DNA of 64,000 bases from Cryptomeria japonica (taxonomy: Eukaryota; Streptophyta; Pinopsida; Cupressales; Cupressaceae): assembly GCF_030272615.1 (NCBI RefSeq), contig NC_081408.1, forward strand, positions 67,683,546 to 67,747,545. The letters run 5' to 3'. How positions within the stretch are numbered: the stretch's first letter is position 1; every line of letters starts with the position of its first letter. Below are positions 20,743 through 32,328 of this stretch, piece after piece. A program made the position numbers and the translations under genes. Below the pieces are notes generated by a model. The model saw nothing but the letters and a program-made list of their open reading frames with translations, did no database searches and was not told the DNA's origin.

Positions 20743-21360
20743 GAAGCAGTCAAGTCAGTTCTCCTGCATGATCAATGGATACTGTTGACTCTGCATCACA
20801 ATTGGGGCACATTTTTATCAATTATAGGGTTTGCTCCTACGGGCTGCATTTCCTTGTTTCATGTCCAAAACAAGGTGTTTCTCATCTATTTTTACCTATC
20901 CTATTCTTATCCCCCCTTTTCAGATCTTTCGCATGCTATTTTTTGGCCAAATTAGTGTTCCCAATGCACAACTGCACCTGTGTGATAAGTCCTGCGCCTA
21001 TGTAGCACAACTTGCACCTGTGTACCCTACACAAGTGTAGAAGACCCTACACAAGCACAGGATGTACTCACATAGGCACAAAAGTCAGTGTCTGCATCCC
21101 CTATGGGCCCCGCGATGTCTCGCAAGCGATCAAAATTCATAAAATTGACAATATGGGTTTTTGAGATACATACCGATGCTCCCGCATCGTTCGATTATCT
21201 GTAGGTGCATACAAGTTCTCTGAGGTGATCTGCCATTGGAATGTTCACCATCTCTCTGCAAGTGTCCTTTTCCAGAGCAACAAATTCTCCTCTTTGGCTA
21301 GTGCAAATGAGCATTTTTCACTCTCTTTGTCTCATTTATAGATCTTTGTCAGTGCATTGA
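20743..21360. other. Noncoding region beyond the PMD gene of element B, with reiterated words
   Basis: No gene seen. At 20973-21025 GCACCTGTGT or GCGCCTATGT words occur three times at 20-base spacing, followed at 21029-21080 by inverted relatives (ACACAAGTGTA, ACACAAGCACA, ACATAGGCACA). The forward words resemble those in the leader of element A (1388-1462). The stretch lies upstream of the antisense PMD gene and may be its leader or promoter. Confidence 0.5.
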
Positions 21361-22567
21361 TGGACATGCCCTCTCTCCATCTCATGTTGGTCGTAGTCTT
21401 TTGCACCTTCAATTGCTTGTCATTTATGCATTAGATTCTAGTCTCTTAGGAAGCATGATTATTAAGAGAGTCCAAGATACAGGGGTAGTGGAAGCTACAA
21501 GTATAGTTTTGGAAACTGCAAAGTTCAGTGTGGCAGTAGCAGAGAAAGAGGCAAAAGAAAGAGCTAATCTCCAATTGAAATTGGAGACCATCTGAAAGGC
21601 TTACAATCAGGCCAAAGAGGGAATAGCCAATAGGGACAACATTATCACTAGACTTCAGAGTTAGTTGGTAGGTTAGCACCATCCAGGTGAATCCTCTACA
21701 CTCATGATAGCTTCCTCTCTAGCAAGACCTCCTTCTACTAGCCCCATTATAGAATATCCCCCTTCTCCTATGCCTTCTGGTTTCCAGTCAGCTAAAATTG
21801 TCCAACATGAGCTAGAAAAGTTGAAACAAGCTCAAGCCTTGTTTGAAAACAAGTATGAAGAAAAGGTGAAAGCCACAATCTTGAAGTTTGCTTATTCGGT
21901 CAAGGCCTCCATTGTATACATTAATATGAAGAGGATTTTGGATGTTCTAATCAAATTCAGAGAGGATGAAGCCACTCTGGAACCAATCCTTAATAAGTGG
22001 ATGCCTAGAGGTAAGGAGTTAGAGATCATGTGTTCATCCCATACAGATGCAGAGGAGAATGATATTCTAAGGTCTGCCAGTGAGTTCATAAAAGAGATGA
22101 ACATGCTCTCAGAGGAAAGGGTGGGTGTAAAAAGAAAAGCCCAATTATATAGAAAAGAATATTCAGATCACAAATTTCAATTGTTTCCAGGGGGATTTGT
22201 TGGTCCAATTCAGTTGGAAGAGGAGAAAACCTAGCTAGAAGAGTTGGACCACAAATTGTCCTTAAGGGTTAATGAAATTATTAACATCAATGACACATCC
22301 CTATTTGTCCAAACAATTGAAGAAATTGAAAAAGTGAAATCACATTATGGTTTCATAGAAACAGAAATTGGGTAGTTAAGGGTCACTTGGAAGAGGCTAG
22401 AAGGAATAAAATAGAAGATAGTTAACTTTGCTTGGCCAAGTGATGACATGTTCTAGGAGTGGAAGGGAAAATATGTCAGACAAAAGGAAGATCCTCCAGA
22501 GCAAGTAGAAGAGGTTGCAATAGAACAACAAATAGAAGAGGCCGTTGATATTGAGAAGGACTTGTAA
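21361..22567 (+). pseudogene. Unidentified coiled-coil reading frame, broken
   Basis: Not recognised. A plus-strand reading with few stops can be followed from about 21450 to 22567. The longest open part (21704-22234, 176 residues) begins with a Pro/Ser-rich segment, then a long charged stretch with Leu/Ile heptads (ELEKLKQAQALFENKYEEK) that suggests coiled coil, then ILNKWMPRGKELEIM. Stops at about 21594, 21663, 22234 and after interrupt it. Flanking frames (AVAEKEAKERANLQLKLE upstream, VEEVAIEQQIEEAVDIEKDL downstream) have the same composition. It could be an extra frame of element B or part of another element; nothing similar is seen elsewhere in the window. Confidence 0.45.
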
Positions 22568-23454
22568 CTGTTTATTGGGGTGTATCACAATTTGTAACAA
22601 ACTTTTCTTAGGAATGTCTGAAGCTTGTAAGAATCCATAATATTATAAATGGATATCAAGACTAGTGTGAAAGGAATCACAAGAATTTTTTAAAGAAACT
22701 CTGCAAAAATATATCTGGGTTTTTCTAGTTATTACAGATAATACTTTGAGTTATGTAAGATTTTTTCAAAACGAACATCAATATAGAGATTAGAAAATTT
22801 TGAGCCTAAAACTGTGTTGTCTTATAGTGTGATTTTAGTAATTTACTGGTTTCATTTGAGTAATCTAGGGTTATTCAACTAAAAATGAATTGTAATGCAA
22901 TCTTTATGGATATGTTTCTTAGTTTTTATCTTTAGGAGAGGAATTAAATACACATGAAATATCTTTGTCAGTAGGTTACCTTGTTTGAAGTTTTGAATTT
23001 GATAAACACTATTTAGTTTAACAAGAAAGAACTCTTATATATGTCAGGCATGTATGGTGTTAATAGAAGTTGAAGTGATGAGATGTATGGGGATGTTTAA
23101 TTATGAAATCCTTGCTTAATTTAGATGACTCTGTAGCCTAGATAAGGCACTAGTATCAGTTGTAGTTTTCTTTCTACATCTCTTAAGGATCAATTCAGAA
23201 AATGAGCATAAGTTTTCTTTTATTATTTCAGTTTATGTTGAGGCGATAAGATCCATTGGTTTTTGGAAACTGGTTTACTATGGATCTCATTTAAAAGTGT
23301 GAAATTATTCACAAAATGTATACCTGCCTAAACTTTGGATAAGTTCAAAGTGTATAAGGTTCTCGAAACCTTGTCATATGTTACTCTAAGATTCTTTTTC
23401 CTTGATCTCTTCATTTGCAGACAGATTTTTTCATTTTCTTACAGGGGATAAGAG
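22568..23454. other. AT-rich stretch without recognised features
   Basis: Both strands are full of stops and I see no LTR end, repeat or RNA gene. It ends in a pyrimidine tract TTTCATTTTCTTACAG directly before the gag/protease homology of element C, so it may hold the unrecognised truncation point of C. Confidence 0.4.
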
Positions 23455-23489
23455 GGAATCAAAATTTGACGCTAACACATACATCAAGA

Positions 23490-24218
23490 ACAAACACCAT
23501 CCCCAAAATGCAATACAATCTAGTCGGTCAACTACGCAAAACTCTTGCTTAAATATCTATACTTGAGTTGTTGAAACTTTCACCAAAACATAAGGACATC
23601 TTGGAACAAGCACTATTGGAAACAAATGTACCCTAGGATCTGGATATGAACAAATTCCAAGCCATGGTGGCTCATATGACAGGGCCTCATAATCTCACCT
23701 TTTCAGAGCATGATAATATTTCATTAAGTCATCCACACAATACTCCACTCCATATTGAAGTCTTTGTTTACAAACATTATGTTAAATGAGTATTAATAGA
23801 TGGAGGAGCTGGACTCAATATTTGTACCTTAAAAATTATCTGTGCATTAGGCTTCTCTGAGCAGTCTATTGATCCATGCAAAAATATCACTATCAAAGCA
23901 TATGATGATGAAGAAAGATCATCCAAAGGAACAGTGGTGTTGCCAATTCAAGTAGGACCAATACAAAGGGAAACTATGTACCAAGTCTTAGACATAGACC
24001 TCACATATAATATCTTATTGGGTCAACCTTGGATACATGAAATGCAAGTAGTACCCTCAACTTACCACCAGTGTGTTAAATTTCCATACAATGGACAAGA
24101 AGTTTCTATATCAGTGGATCATAACCCCTTTAAACATTGCAATTCTATGGGGGCAGCCCAAGATAGCTTGGTTCCACATAACAAAGAAAAACAAACTTCT
24201 TCAACACCAGATCTTTAG
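23490..24218 (+). pseudogene. Element C protease
   Basis: Retropepsin-type aspartic protease that would process the gag-pol polyprotein. The active-site stretch VLIDGGAGLNIC (from about 23789) keeps the catalytic Asp. The flap-side part and the conserved ILLGQPWIHEMQVVPSTYHQ follow (ILLG then Trp). A TGA just before VLID corresponds to Arg in the element D protein (AAGCGA there, AAATGA here). The product aligns with 44950-45600 of D. Confidence 0.75.
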
Positions 24219-25912
24219 CAAGAAAAACCTAAATCTCTATCCATAGATTTCAAATAGAAGATGAAAATCAAAGAACAAGGAATGGGAGAGTGCTCTTTGG
24301 AATCCTTGTGTTTAACCAACTTACCAACATCACCTAAATCTCACAAGTTACCTTCAGCATCAATACATCAAGAAACACAGCCACTCACCAAGTTTGATAG
24401 CAAATTTATTCAACTAGGCACACTTGCACATGAATCTGAAGAAAAGGACATCCTTAGTTGGCTATACAAAGATGAAGATGAAGTCAGAGTAGCTACTATG
24501 GAAGTAGAAATACCAATACAAATGTATGGAAAAGGCTACATAATCATGCAATGAATGGGATACAATGGAAAAGGACCTATATGCAAGTGTCAAGAAGGTG
24601 TCATAGAACCACTGGATCCTCCTTCACAATTTCCTAAAGATAAGACAGGATTGGGCTATGAACACACTATACCCCCAAAGAAGAAACCAAATAAATATCA
24701 AAAATCTTAGTGGAAAGTAAAGAAGAAATACAAGGAGAACTCATGGCAAGAGGCACTACATGAATCAACAGAAACAATAAGGAAGGAACGAGAACACCAG
24801 GAAAATGAGAAACATCAAGAGGAGTTGGCCATTCAAAGAGAAGAAGCATCTTATATAGAAGTACATCATGTTCAAGAATCTGTTTCAAACAAAGAAGACT
24901 TTCCCCTTGACAACATCATTACTCCCCGAGAATAGACAATATATGAACAGATGCAAATAATAGAAGCAGGATCTGACACAAAATCAAAGAAGAATATTAG
25001 ACTCATATCAATCATCAAAGACCTCTTTTCATCCTACAACATACCTGTTCATAGCACTGAAAGAATCTAGGATAATACTTTTGAGACTGATTCAAATGAC
25101 TATGAATGGGGCAGTTGTTCAAATTCTACTGAAGATGTTCCTGAAAATACTAGTCATATACCCCTTTCTCAAGAAAGGACAAGGCATAGAATCTAGACTA
25201 CTTGAAATTTGGTCCACAAAATATCTATGAAGCTAAGGAAAATGAGCAGCAACACTACGAGCAAGTCTATACAAAAGATGATACCATCTAAGACCTTGAC
25301 AAAATCATTAACTTATTCAATATCTCAGCCAACCTTGATGATACCTCCATCATGACACTTACAGCAACTGAACTAGACCCACCCAATGACTCTTTACCAC
25401 TTGTCTTTCCTAACCTCATAGACTGGGATGAACCTGAACACCATGATGTACCTATCTTTCCAGATGATGAATCTATAATCCATTACTTATGTACCATCAA
25501 CCCAAAAATAGACTCTACCAGTGAACAGAGTAATGATGTTTGCAATCAAGAGGGTGCCAAGTCTCTCAGTCACAAAAATGAAACCAATAAAGGATCTCCT
25601 ACTGAAAACCAGTCAATGGAAGCTCTGGATCACAAAAAATTAAAAATAAAGGATGCATTTGAGGGTGAAAACCTTTTTAAGGCACCTAAAGATGGGAGAC
25701 TTGACACTCTTCCTGAGCATTATCATGAGCAATCACCCATATTGATTGAACCCACTCAATCAATCAACATTGGTACAACAAAAGCAGCCAAAAACATACA
25801 CCTAGCAGAATCTCTTACAGAAGAAGAAAAATCAGAGTTTATCAAATTCTTCAAAGAAAAGAAAATCAATTTTGCTTGGTCATATGCAAATATGCCCAAG
25901 ATTGATCCATAA
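24219..25912 (+). pseudogene. Element C linker between protease and RT
   Basis: A long acidic linker with open parts at 24261-24554 and 25352-25912 and several stops between. Recognisable related segments are the MKIKEQGMGECSLESLC block, a WLYKDEDE block, a GYNGKGPICK-like glycine-rich block near 24560, and a PNLIDWDEPE block also seen in D (ELIEWNQP) and E (ELIYQGQ). The last part, LTEEEKSEFIKFFKEK then FAWSYANMP, leads into RT. No catalytic motif is present; this region is probably a spacer in the polyprotein. Confidence 0.6.
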
Positions 25913-26730
25913 TTAATCATGCATCACTTGTCTATTGCTCCAAGAGCTAAGCCAGTTAAGCAAAAATTAAGAATAATGAATCCACATGTAGCACTCATGG
26001 TCAAAGTTGAGCTAAAGAAACTATTAGACATCAGGTTTATTCAACCTATAGACTATGCTGAATGGATTTCCAACATTGAACCAGTTTCAAAACCAGATGG
26101 CAGTATCAGGATATGCACGGATTTTAGAGATGTTAACAAATCTTGTCCAAAGGATGACTTTCCTTTGCCCAGCATAGACATAATTTTAGATCTTACAACA
26201 GGCCATGCAATGCTTTCATTAATGGATGGTTTCTCTAGATATAATCAAATCAAGATAGCTCCAGAGGATCAAGATAGAACAACATTCACCTATCCGTGGG
26301 GAATGCATTGTTGGAATGTCATGCCTTTTGGATTGAAGAATGTTGGAGTGACTTATCAATGAGCAATGACAATAATATTTCATGATATGATGCATACCTT
26401 CATGGAGGACTATGTGGACGATCTACTAGAAAAGTCATTTACCTAGGCAGAGCATCTAGACATATTAGAGAAAATATTTGAAAGATTGGAGAAATTCCAG
26501 GTCAGGCTCAACCCTAAGAAGTGTGTCTTTGGGGTAACATCAGGCAAATTGTTAGGCTACATTGTGTTACAAAAGGGAATTGAAGTAAATCCAGTGAAGT
26601 TATAGGCCATCATGGAGATGCCACCTCCCCGAAACATTAGTCAACTTAGATCTCTACAAGGATGACTCTAGTCAATCAAGTAATTCATTGCCCAACTAGC
26701 AGATAAAATTCTACCATTCAATCATCTACT
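25913..26730 (+). pseudogene. Element C reverse transcriptase
   Basis: RNA-dependent DNA polymerase. Fingers and palm are readable from HHLSIAPRAKPVKQ through ICTDFRDVNKSCPKDDFPLP, LSLMDGFSRYNQI, MPFGLKN and the YVDD active site at 26411-26422, to LGYIVLQKGIEV. This is the only near-complete RT in the window on the plus strand. Stops (for example after VTYQ near 26360 and near 26445, 26604 and 26662) break it. Several correspond to Gln or Arg codons in relatives and so to single C-to-T changes. Confidence 0.85.
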
Positions 26731-27664
26731 ACATAAGAATATACCATTCAGATGGCAAGCCAAATGTATGGAATCATTTTATCAGATCAAGTAATATCTA
26801 ATGAATCCATCAGTTCTAGTACCACCAATAGTAGGAAAGCCACTCATCCTTTATGTATCTACTACTGACATATCATTGGGGGCACTATTAGCATAGGAAG
26901 ATCAATAAGGCAAGGAATGAGCTATCTATTACATCAGCAGGAAATTGAATGGCTATGAGGTCAATTACACATTCATTGAGAAAGCCTACTTAGTTGTGGT
27001 CTTCGCCTCTCAAAATTTTTGGCATTACATGATAGCTCACACAATCAAGCTAGTAGCAAAAATTGACCCTCTGAAGTACTTGCTCACCAAAGTAGCTCTT
27101 ACAGGTAGATTGGCTAAATGGATCATGATTCTCAGTGAGTTTGATATTCAATACACAGAGCATCGAGCTATCAAGGGACAAGTAATTGCAAATCAACTAG
27201 ATGAAGCACCGCTACCTGGTAAACAACTAATGGAGATCAAATTTCTAGATAGGGATGTCCTTACTATTTCTGCCAAGCAATGGACCCTATACTTTGATGG
27301 TTCTTACACTCAACATAGCTCAAGTGTCGGCATCTTGTTCATCACTCTGGAAGGACACACCATACCAAGATCATATAGACTCATGTTTCCATGCACAAAT
27401 AACATTGCTAAGTATAAAGCATTGGTTATAGGAATTAAAATGGCAGTAGAATGGAGAATCACAAAACTAAAATTCTATAGAGATTCCCAATTGGTAATAA
27501 ATCAAATCAATGATGACTATCAAACGAAAGATGACAAGTTGCTACCCTACAAAAGAATGGTCAATGACTTCAAACAATATTTTGTACACATCACCTTTGA
27601 GAAAATACTAAGGTTGGACAATAGAGCAACTGATGAAATGGCTACTATCGCTTCACTACTATAA
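26731..27664 (+). pseudogene. Element C canonical and archaeal-type RNase H
   Basis: The first RNase H (about 26760-27190) has LYVSTTDISLG in place of the usual Asp-containing motif, then YYISRKLNGYEVNY and HYMIAHTIKL, and ends at KAIKGQVIA-like RAIKGQVIANQL. The second, archaeal-type RNase H starts at LYFDGSYTQHSS (about 27287). Its Glu is changed to Lys (NNIAKYKAL for the TEYEAL of B), and YRDSQLV keeps the third acidic residue. The enzyme would remove RNA from RNA-DNA hybrids; this copy should be inactive. Confidence 0.8.
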
Positions 27665-29032
27665 ATTCCAAAGCAACAAGCTCGTTATGAATTCCTAGTA
27701 GAGCAACTATTTTCCCCAGCCTATGACAATTCTGCATCCTAAGTCATCTATGCCTTAACTAGTTCAGACTCCCCTTTATATGGAATAATATATGAGTATC
27801 TTAAAACCAATACCCTACCCATTGACCTATCTTGGAACCAAAAACATAACTTCATCCGGCAAGCTGCTCGTTATACCCTAACTGCTGATACTCTTTACTG
27901 TCAAGGTCTAGATGGTACTCTTCTTTGTTGCCTTGATCATAATGAATCTGACTTGCTTTACATGAACTTCACGAAGCTATCTATGGCACACATTCAAGTG
28001 GTCCTACTCTTGCTAAAAAACTTCTAAGAATGAGATATTATTGGCCGACGATGGAAAAGGGCTCTTATCAATTTGCAAAGAAATGTCCTAAATGCCAAAT
28101 CCATGGCAATCTTATACATGCACCAGCACAGGAATTACATCCATTTACAACATCTTGTCCTTTCTATCAGTGGGGCCTTGACTTAGTAGGCAAAATACAT
28201 CCTTCATCTTCAAATGGACACAAGTTCATTATCACTACAACAGAGTACTTTACCAAGTGGATTGAAGTAGTCTCCATGACCATAGTGACTAGAAAACAAA
28301 TTTCCTCTTTCATTCTTAATTATCTGATCTGCAAATATGGCATTCCAAGTTCCATCATCACAGACAATGGACATCCCTTCAAAAATCAAGATGTGTGAGA
28401 ACTATGTGAATAATTCAAAATCCAACATCGTTTCTCTACACCTTACTATCCTCAAGGGAATGGTCAAGCAAAGGCATCAAATAAAACAATATTGAAAATC
28501 CTAAAGAAAATAGTGAATGATGCTGGAAAAGATTGGGACGTGCAACTCAATCCAGCACTTTGGGCATACAGAACTATTATCTGCACCCCTATAGAAGCTA
28601 CACCATATTCATTGGTGTATGGATTTGAAGCAATTTTACCTCTTGAGGTAGAAATCCCACCACTCAGAGTATCTTTGAAAGGCCTCATGCCAAATGAAGA
28701 ATTTCGAGTCAACAGACTGCAAGAACTAGAACTTATGGATGAAAAATGACAACATGCATATACTCACCTCAAAGCATACCAACAACTCATGTGCAGAAGC
28801 TACAACCACAAAGTCATCCCTAGAATCTTCAAAATCGGTGATCTAGTACTCAAAGAAAATCCCAAAAATCAACAAGATTGAGAAAAGAAAGGGAAGTTTG
28901 AACCTAACTAGTTGGGTACCTATGTCATCATATTAGCCTATGGATCAGGTGCCTATCAGCTAACTACCTTAGAAGGAGATGTGCTTTATGAACCAATCAA
29001 CAACATCCATTTGAAAAAATACTACACTTGAG
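27665..29032 (+). pseudogene. Element C integrase
   Basis: The N-terminal zinc-binding part is readable near 27960-28100 (YWPTMEKG, CPKCQIHGN). The core has D in GLDLVGKIHP and D in ITDNGHPF, but the third acidic residue is Lys (GNGQAKASN, where B and E have GQAEA). Stops occur at about 28396 and 28747. A C-terminal domain with SGAYQLTTLEGD and INNIHLKKYYT ends at 29032. Loss of the DDE glutamate would abolish integration. Confidence 0.8.
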
Positions 29033-30275
29033 TAGTCTAATGCACGGAAACAGTGAAAAATACAAACAAATCAGAAAAATACAAAAAGATACAATAAAAA
29101 CAACTGGTGAAAACCTGGCAACAGGTGTTACTTGTGAGAGGACAACTCCTCTATCTATCTTTACTATCAAACTTTTATATCCACAATCAAGCACCACCAG
29201 CCATCAACCAACACTCTATCAACATAACATTATATGAGACATACTGAGTGTAGTCACTATCCTTGCCTATCCACATATCATTTCATTATATCCCGTCATG
29301 GCTTGGTAATTGTTATACATATCCATGTTAGGCGGTAACTTTAGCTAGGGGCAACATTGACCAACATTCCATCACTAAATCAAAACTTGCAACAGACCAA
29401 GAGAATTATGTCAAAGCAAACATTCAACAATCACAAGAATCAAACATTGATGCACTTAATGGATTCACAACACATGATGGATGATTTTCTAAAGTACAAT
29501 TTGTTTGCATCTTGCATAAAGTTTTGACTATTTTTGCACTTGAACTTTTTTTGAACTATTGGATCCTCTACATTTTCTCAACAATGCATCAAGCTAGAGA
29601 AAGTATTTGGGACTCCAATATTTTTTTTAGTCCTCTGTCTGTGAGGTGATCACTTGTATTATGCAAATACTTGTCTCAAGACATGATTCAAAGCATATCA
29701 CTGAAGACATGATTCCACTTTGTGCATACAAATGGTTTAATCTTGTCTGTTTATATGCAAGCAACACTCTGGTCATCTTGGTTCAATTATACCTCGATGC
29801 TTGTGCCATCTTGCAAAATCAAAAATCATGTAAATTTGTCTCAGGTCATTATGGTTCAATTATACCATTATGCTTGTATAAATTTTCAACATATCCCAAC
29901 AAATGAATGCTCAATGATGATAACCACAAAGAAAGCAAAAACATGTGACTATATAGGGATGAGAAAAGAATGAGGATGATCAATTAGTTGCATATCATTT
30001 TATAATTAGTTGCACATCATTATCATATCATACATCTCATTTTCAAGATACATCTCATAAATCACATCATGCATCATACATCATCATATCATATCCATCC
30101 AATATATACTCCCATACATCTATCTAAGAATCACATCATCCTTACAAAATCTCATATCAAAACATAATGCATATCATTCATCATTGCATCCCTCACATGC
30201 ATATCTATCGCATCATCATGGAATCTTTCTTCACTTTCATATATTCATCATTCTTCCAAACTATCTTCTATCATG
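29033..30275 (+). other. 3' noncoding region of element C
   Basis: Starts with a short A-rich tract, then one copy of the GTGAAAACCTGGCAACAGG module (29105-29128). The rest is AT-rich. Two related stretches near 29730-29800 and 29800-29890 share AAGCAACACTCTGGTCATCTTGG-like words with element D around 50280-50400. No gene is seen. Confidence 0.5.
29105..29128 (+). repeat. GTGAAAACCTGGCAACAGG module, single unit (element C)
   Basis: One copy, 72 bases after the pol stop codon and preceded by an A-rich tract, in the same position as the paired module of the other elements. Confidence 0.6.
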
Positions 30276-30548
30276 TCTTATACAAGATGTATCTTTCCTG
30301 AAAAATAGATGTTTTGATCATCTCTTATACAGGATATATCATTCTTGAAACTAGATGTTTTGATCAGCTCTTATACAGGATATATTGTTCCTGAAACAAG
30401 ATGTTTTGATCAGCTCTTATACAAGATATATCATTCCTAAAACCAGATGCTTTGATCATCTTTGTCTTTTATAGGTGGTATCATTTTTTGAAACTAGATG
30501 CTCGATCATCCATGTCTTATATAGGAGGTGTCATACCTGAAACCAGAC
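30276..30548 (+). repeat. ~47-bp tandem repeats (TCTTATACAGGATATAT...GAAACCAGATG), element C
   Basis: Six units start near 30276, 30322, 30369, 30415, 30463 and 30512, the last two more diverged. Each has TCTTATACARGATRTATC, then CCTGAAACCAGATGTTTTGATC. Elements A and B have two units of a related sequence in the same region and E has one. Confidence 0.75.
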
Positions 30549-30643
30549 TTGATCTCAATCCAATCAATCTAATCAATCTTTTCAAACCCATGCATGTCAT
30601 CACTATCCAGTCTTCTATCTTTCAAAAAGCATTCTTCTTCTTT

Positions 30644-30693
30644 CGAGAGATCATTCATGCCTTTTGTGCATGAATGATCTCCCGAGGGGGCAT
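30644..30693 (+). promoter_or_regulatory. Pre-PPT hairpin plus GAGGGGGCAT (element C)
   Basis: CGAGAGATCATTCATGC (30644-30660) and GCATGAATGATCTCCCG (30668-30684) pair at 16 of 17 positions around a 7-base loop. GAGGGGGCAT follows directly (30684-30693). It is the strongest hairpin of the four in this position. Confidence 0.75.
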
Positions 30694-30849
30694 TATCATA
30701 TCAATTTCATATCAAATCAATTATTCATATCTAGGGCATCATTTATGAAAATCTGGGGCATGACATCACCACATCGACATTTCAACACTGATCAAATTTC
30801 GATGACACATAAATTTTCTTTGAATCAACATGTACACACATGTCACTTC

Positions 30850-30863
30850 AAAGAGGGGCAAAA
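30850..30863 (+). promoter_or_regulatory. Polypurine tract of element C
   Basis: AAAGAGGGGCAAAA directly before TGTAGATG, identical to the PPT of element A. Confidence 0.85.
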
Positions 30864-32328
30864 TGTAGATGTATAAAAATGACCACATTCCTAAATGAAT
30901 ATTTAATGTTCATTTTATTCTCATTCCTCTATTTAGTTAAATCTAATTTAATTAAATAATCCACATTCCTCTATTTGATTAAATAAATTATTCAATTTAT
31001 TTATTTAAATTCACTTAAGCCTTTCACATCATTTAATTGAATAAATCATGTTATTTAATTAAATCCCTTTAATTAAATTTACATTTAAATAAATAGTTCA
31101 CCCCAATTAAATAAATATAATTTATTTAAAATCCCATATATATTTAAAATCCCCACTTGCAACCAAATTGAAATAAAGCAATTTATTTTAATTAAATCCT
31201 ATTATCCCTCACCCACTTGCATTTTCTTACGTCTCCCACTTGCCTCCTAAATCCCCTTCCTAAATTCTTCTAGAATCCATCTAATCCTAATCAATTAACC
31301 TAAACCCATCAATTATCCCCTTTCCCTAAATTTGAGGAGGCCACTTCTCAAATTTGGAGTAAAGTCTTCCAAAGGCATTAAAGCCTTTATACCTTCAACA
31401 AGTTAACTTGTTGAATACCCCAAAATTTGGAAGGACTCTTACAAATTTGTCCCCAAAGTCTTCCAAACCATTAATGGTTAACTAACCCTTAGTGGTATGG
31501 TTAGAGACTTTTTGCCTAACTCAACCCTCATCTAACCCTAGGGTCTCATCAAGCATTTATTGCTTTGACCATGGTTATCCCTTTAACCCTTGCACAAGAG
31601 TTTACCCCTTGGGTAAAAGATTTATCCACTGGATAACCCTAACCTAACCTTAACCCTTACCTTGTAAGGTAACCATGAGGTCTTCTCAAGCATTTAATGC
31701 TTCTTACATCTCCTCTTAGCCAATCTTATGTTGACAATTGTCACCATTTCATTGGTGAAAATTGTAAACATGGATTGATAACTTTCAATCCTGACCATCT
31801 ATTGCCCTGTTTCTCCTATAAATAGAGCCCTCATTCCTCCATTTTAGATATCCAAGTCTTTAGCATCATACTTATACTCAATTTTAGCATACATCTAGCC
31901 TCTCTTTGTAATAGGAATTAATCTAATAAGCATTTTAGAGTATTTCTATTATCATTAGCTTAAATCATTAACTAGTATATCATGTTAGGATAGTATTATT
32001 GCTAACCTTGTCATCTTATAGTCTACTTTAACATATTTAAATAGAATCATGCATAAATAGGATTCATTCATGTTAAAATCAATCTAAAGCATCCCTCATT
32101 CTTGCATTAGTCATCCCTAAATCACTTTTCTCAGTGATTTGAGAGCAAAGGCATTGACTTGAGGGACCTTGTAAGATAGAGAACCATGGAACACACCTTG
32201 GGGAGTTGAGCTATCCTTCATAGCTCCATAACTTGCACCAAGAGTCCCATGGGTGTGTGGGAAAGTCCTTTGAATATTTTCATATATTGAGTTTCATTGA
32301 ACCACTTTTCCCACATACAAATTCTACA
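30864..32328 (+). repeat. 3' LTR of element C
   Basis: Starts TGTAGATGTA right after the PPT. A TATA box TATAAATA at 31817-31824 lies in CTATAAATAGAGCCCTC, much like that of the D LTR, and middle U3 segments also match D (TTGACCATGGTTATCCCTTT type). I place the end at TTCTACA (32328) because it ends in CA and gives 1465 bp, the size of the D LTR. No second copy exists to confirm this. Confidence 0.65.
31817..31824 (+). promoter_or_regulatory. TATA box of element C LTR
   Basis: TATAAATA followed by GAGCCCTCATTCC, in the same context as both D LTRs. It would direct transcription start about 30 bases downstream. Confidence 0.55.

Larger units (their letters stand above)
9857..21100 (+). mobile_element. 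Element B: Tat-type Ty3/gypsy element, 5'-deleted, with antisense PMD gene
   Basis: Element B begins at the LTR shared with A, lacks everything before the middle of RT, then has RT, canonical RNase H, archaeal-type RNase H and integrase (9958-12778), a 3' noncoding region homologous to element A, and an antisense PMD gene (20742-14760) interrupted by a hAT transposon. No 3' PPT or LTR is found after 21100, so the right end is missing or not recognised. The right boundary given here is approximate. Confidence 0.65.
23455..32328 (+). mobile_element. Element C: 5'-truncated Tat-type Ty3/gypsy retrotransposon
   Basis: Homology to element D begins near 23490 (compare 44950), just before the protease. 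Protease, linker, RT, both RNases H and integrase follow to about 29030, then a noncoding 3' region with the shared modules, PPT (30850-30863) and an LTR starting at 30864. The 5' LTR, PBS and gag are absent. It has no PMD gene. Many nonsense codons mark it as the most decayed pol in the window. The left boundary is approximate. Confidence 0.8.
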
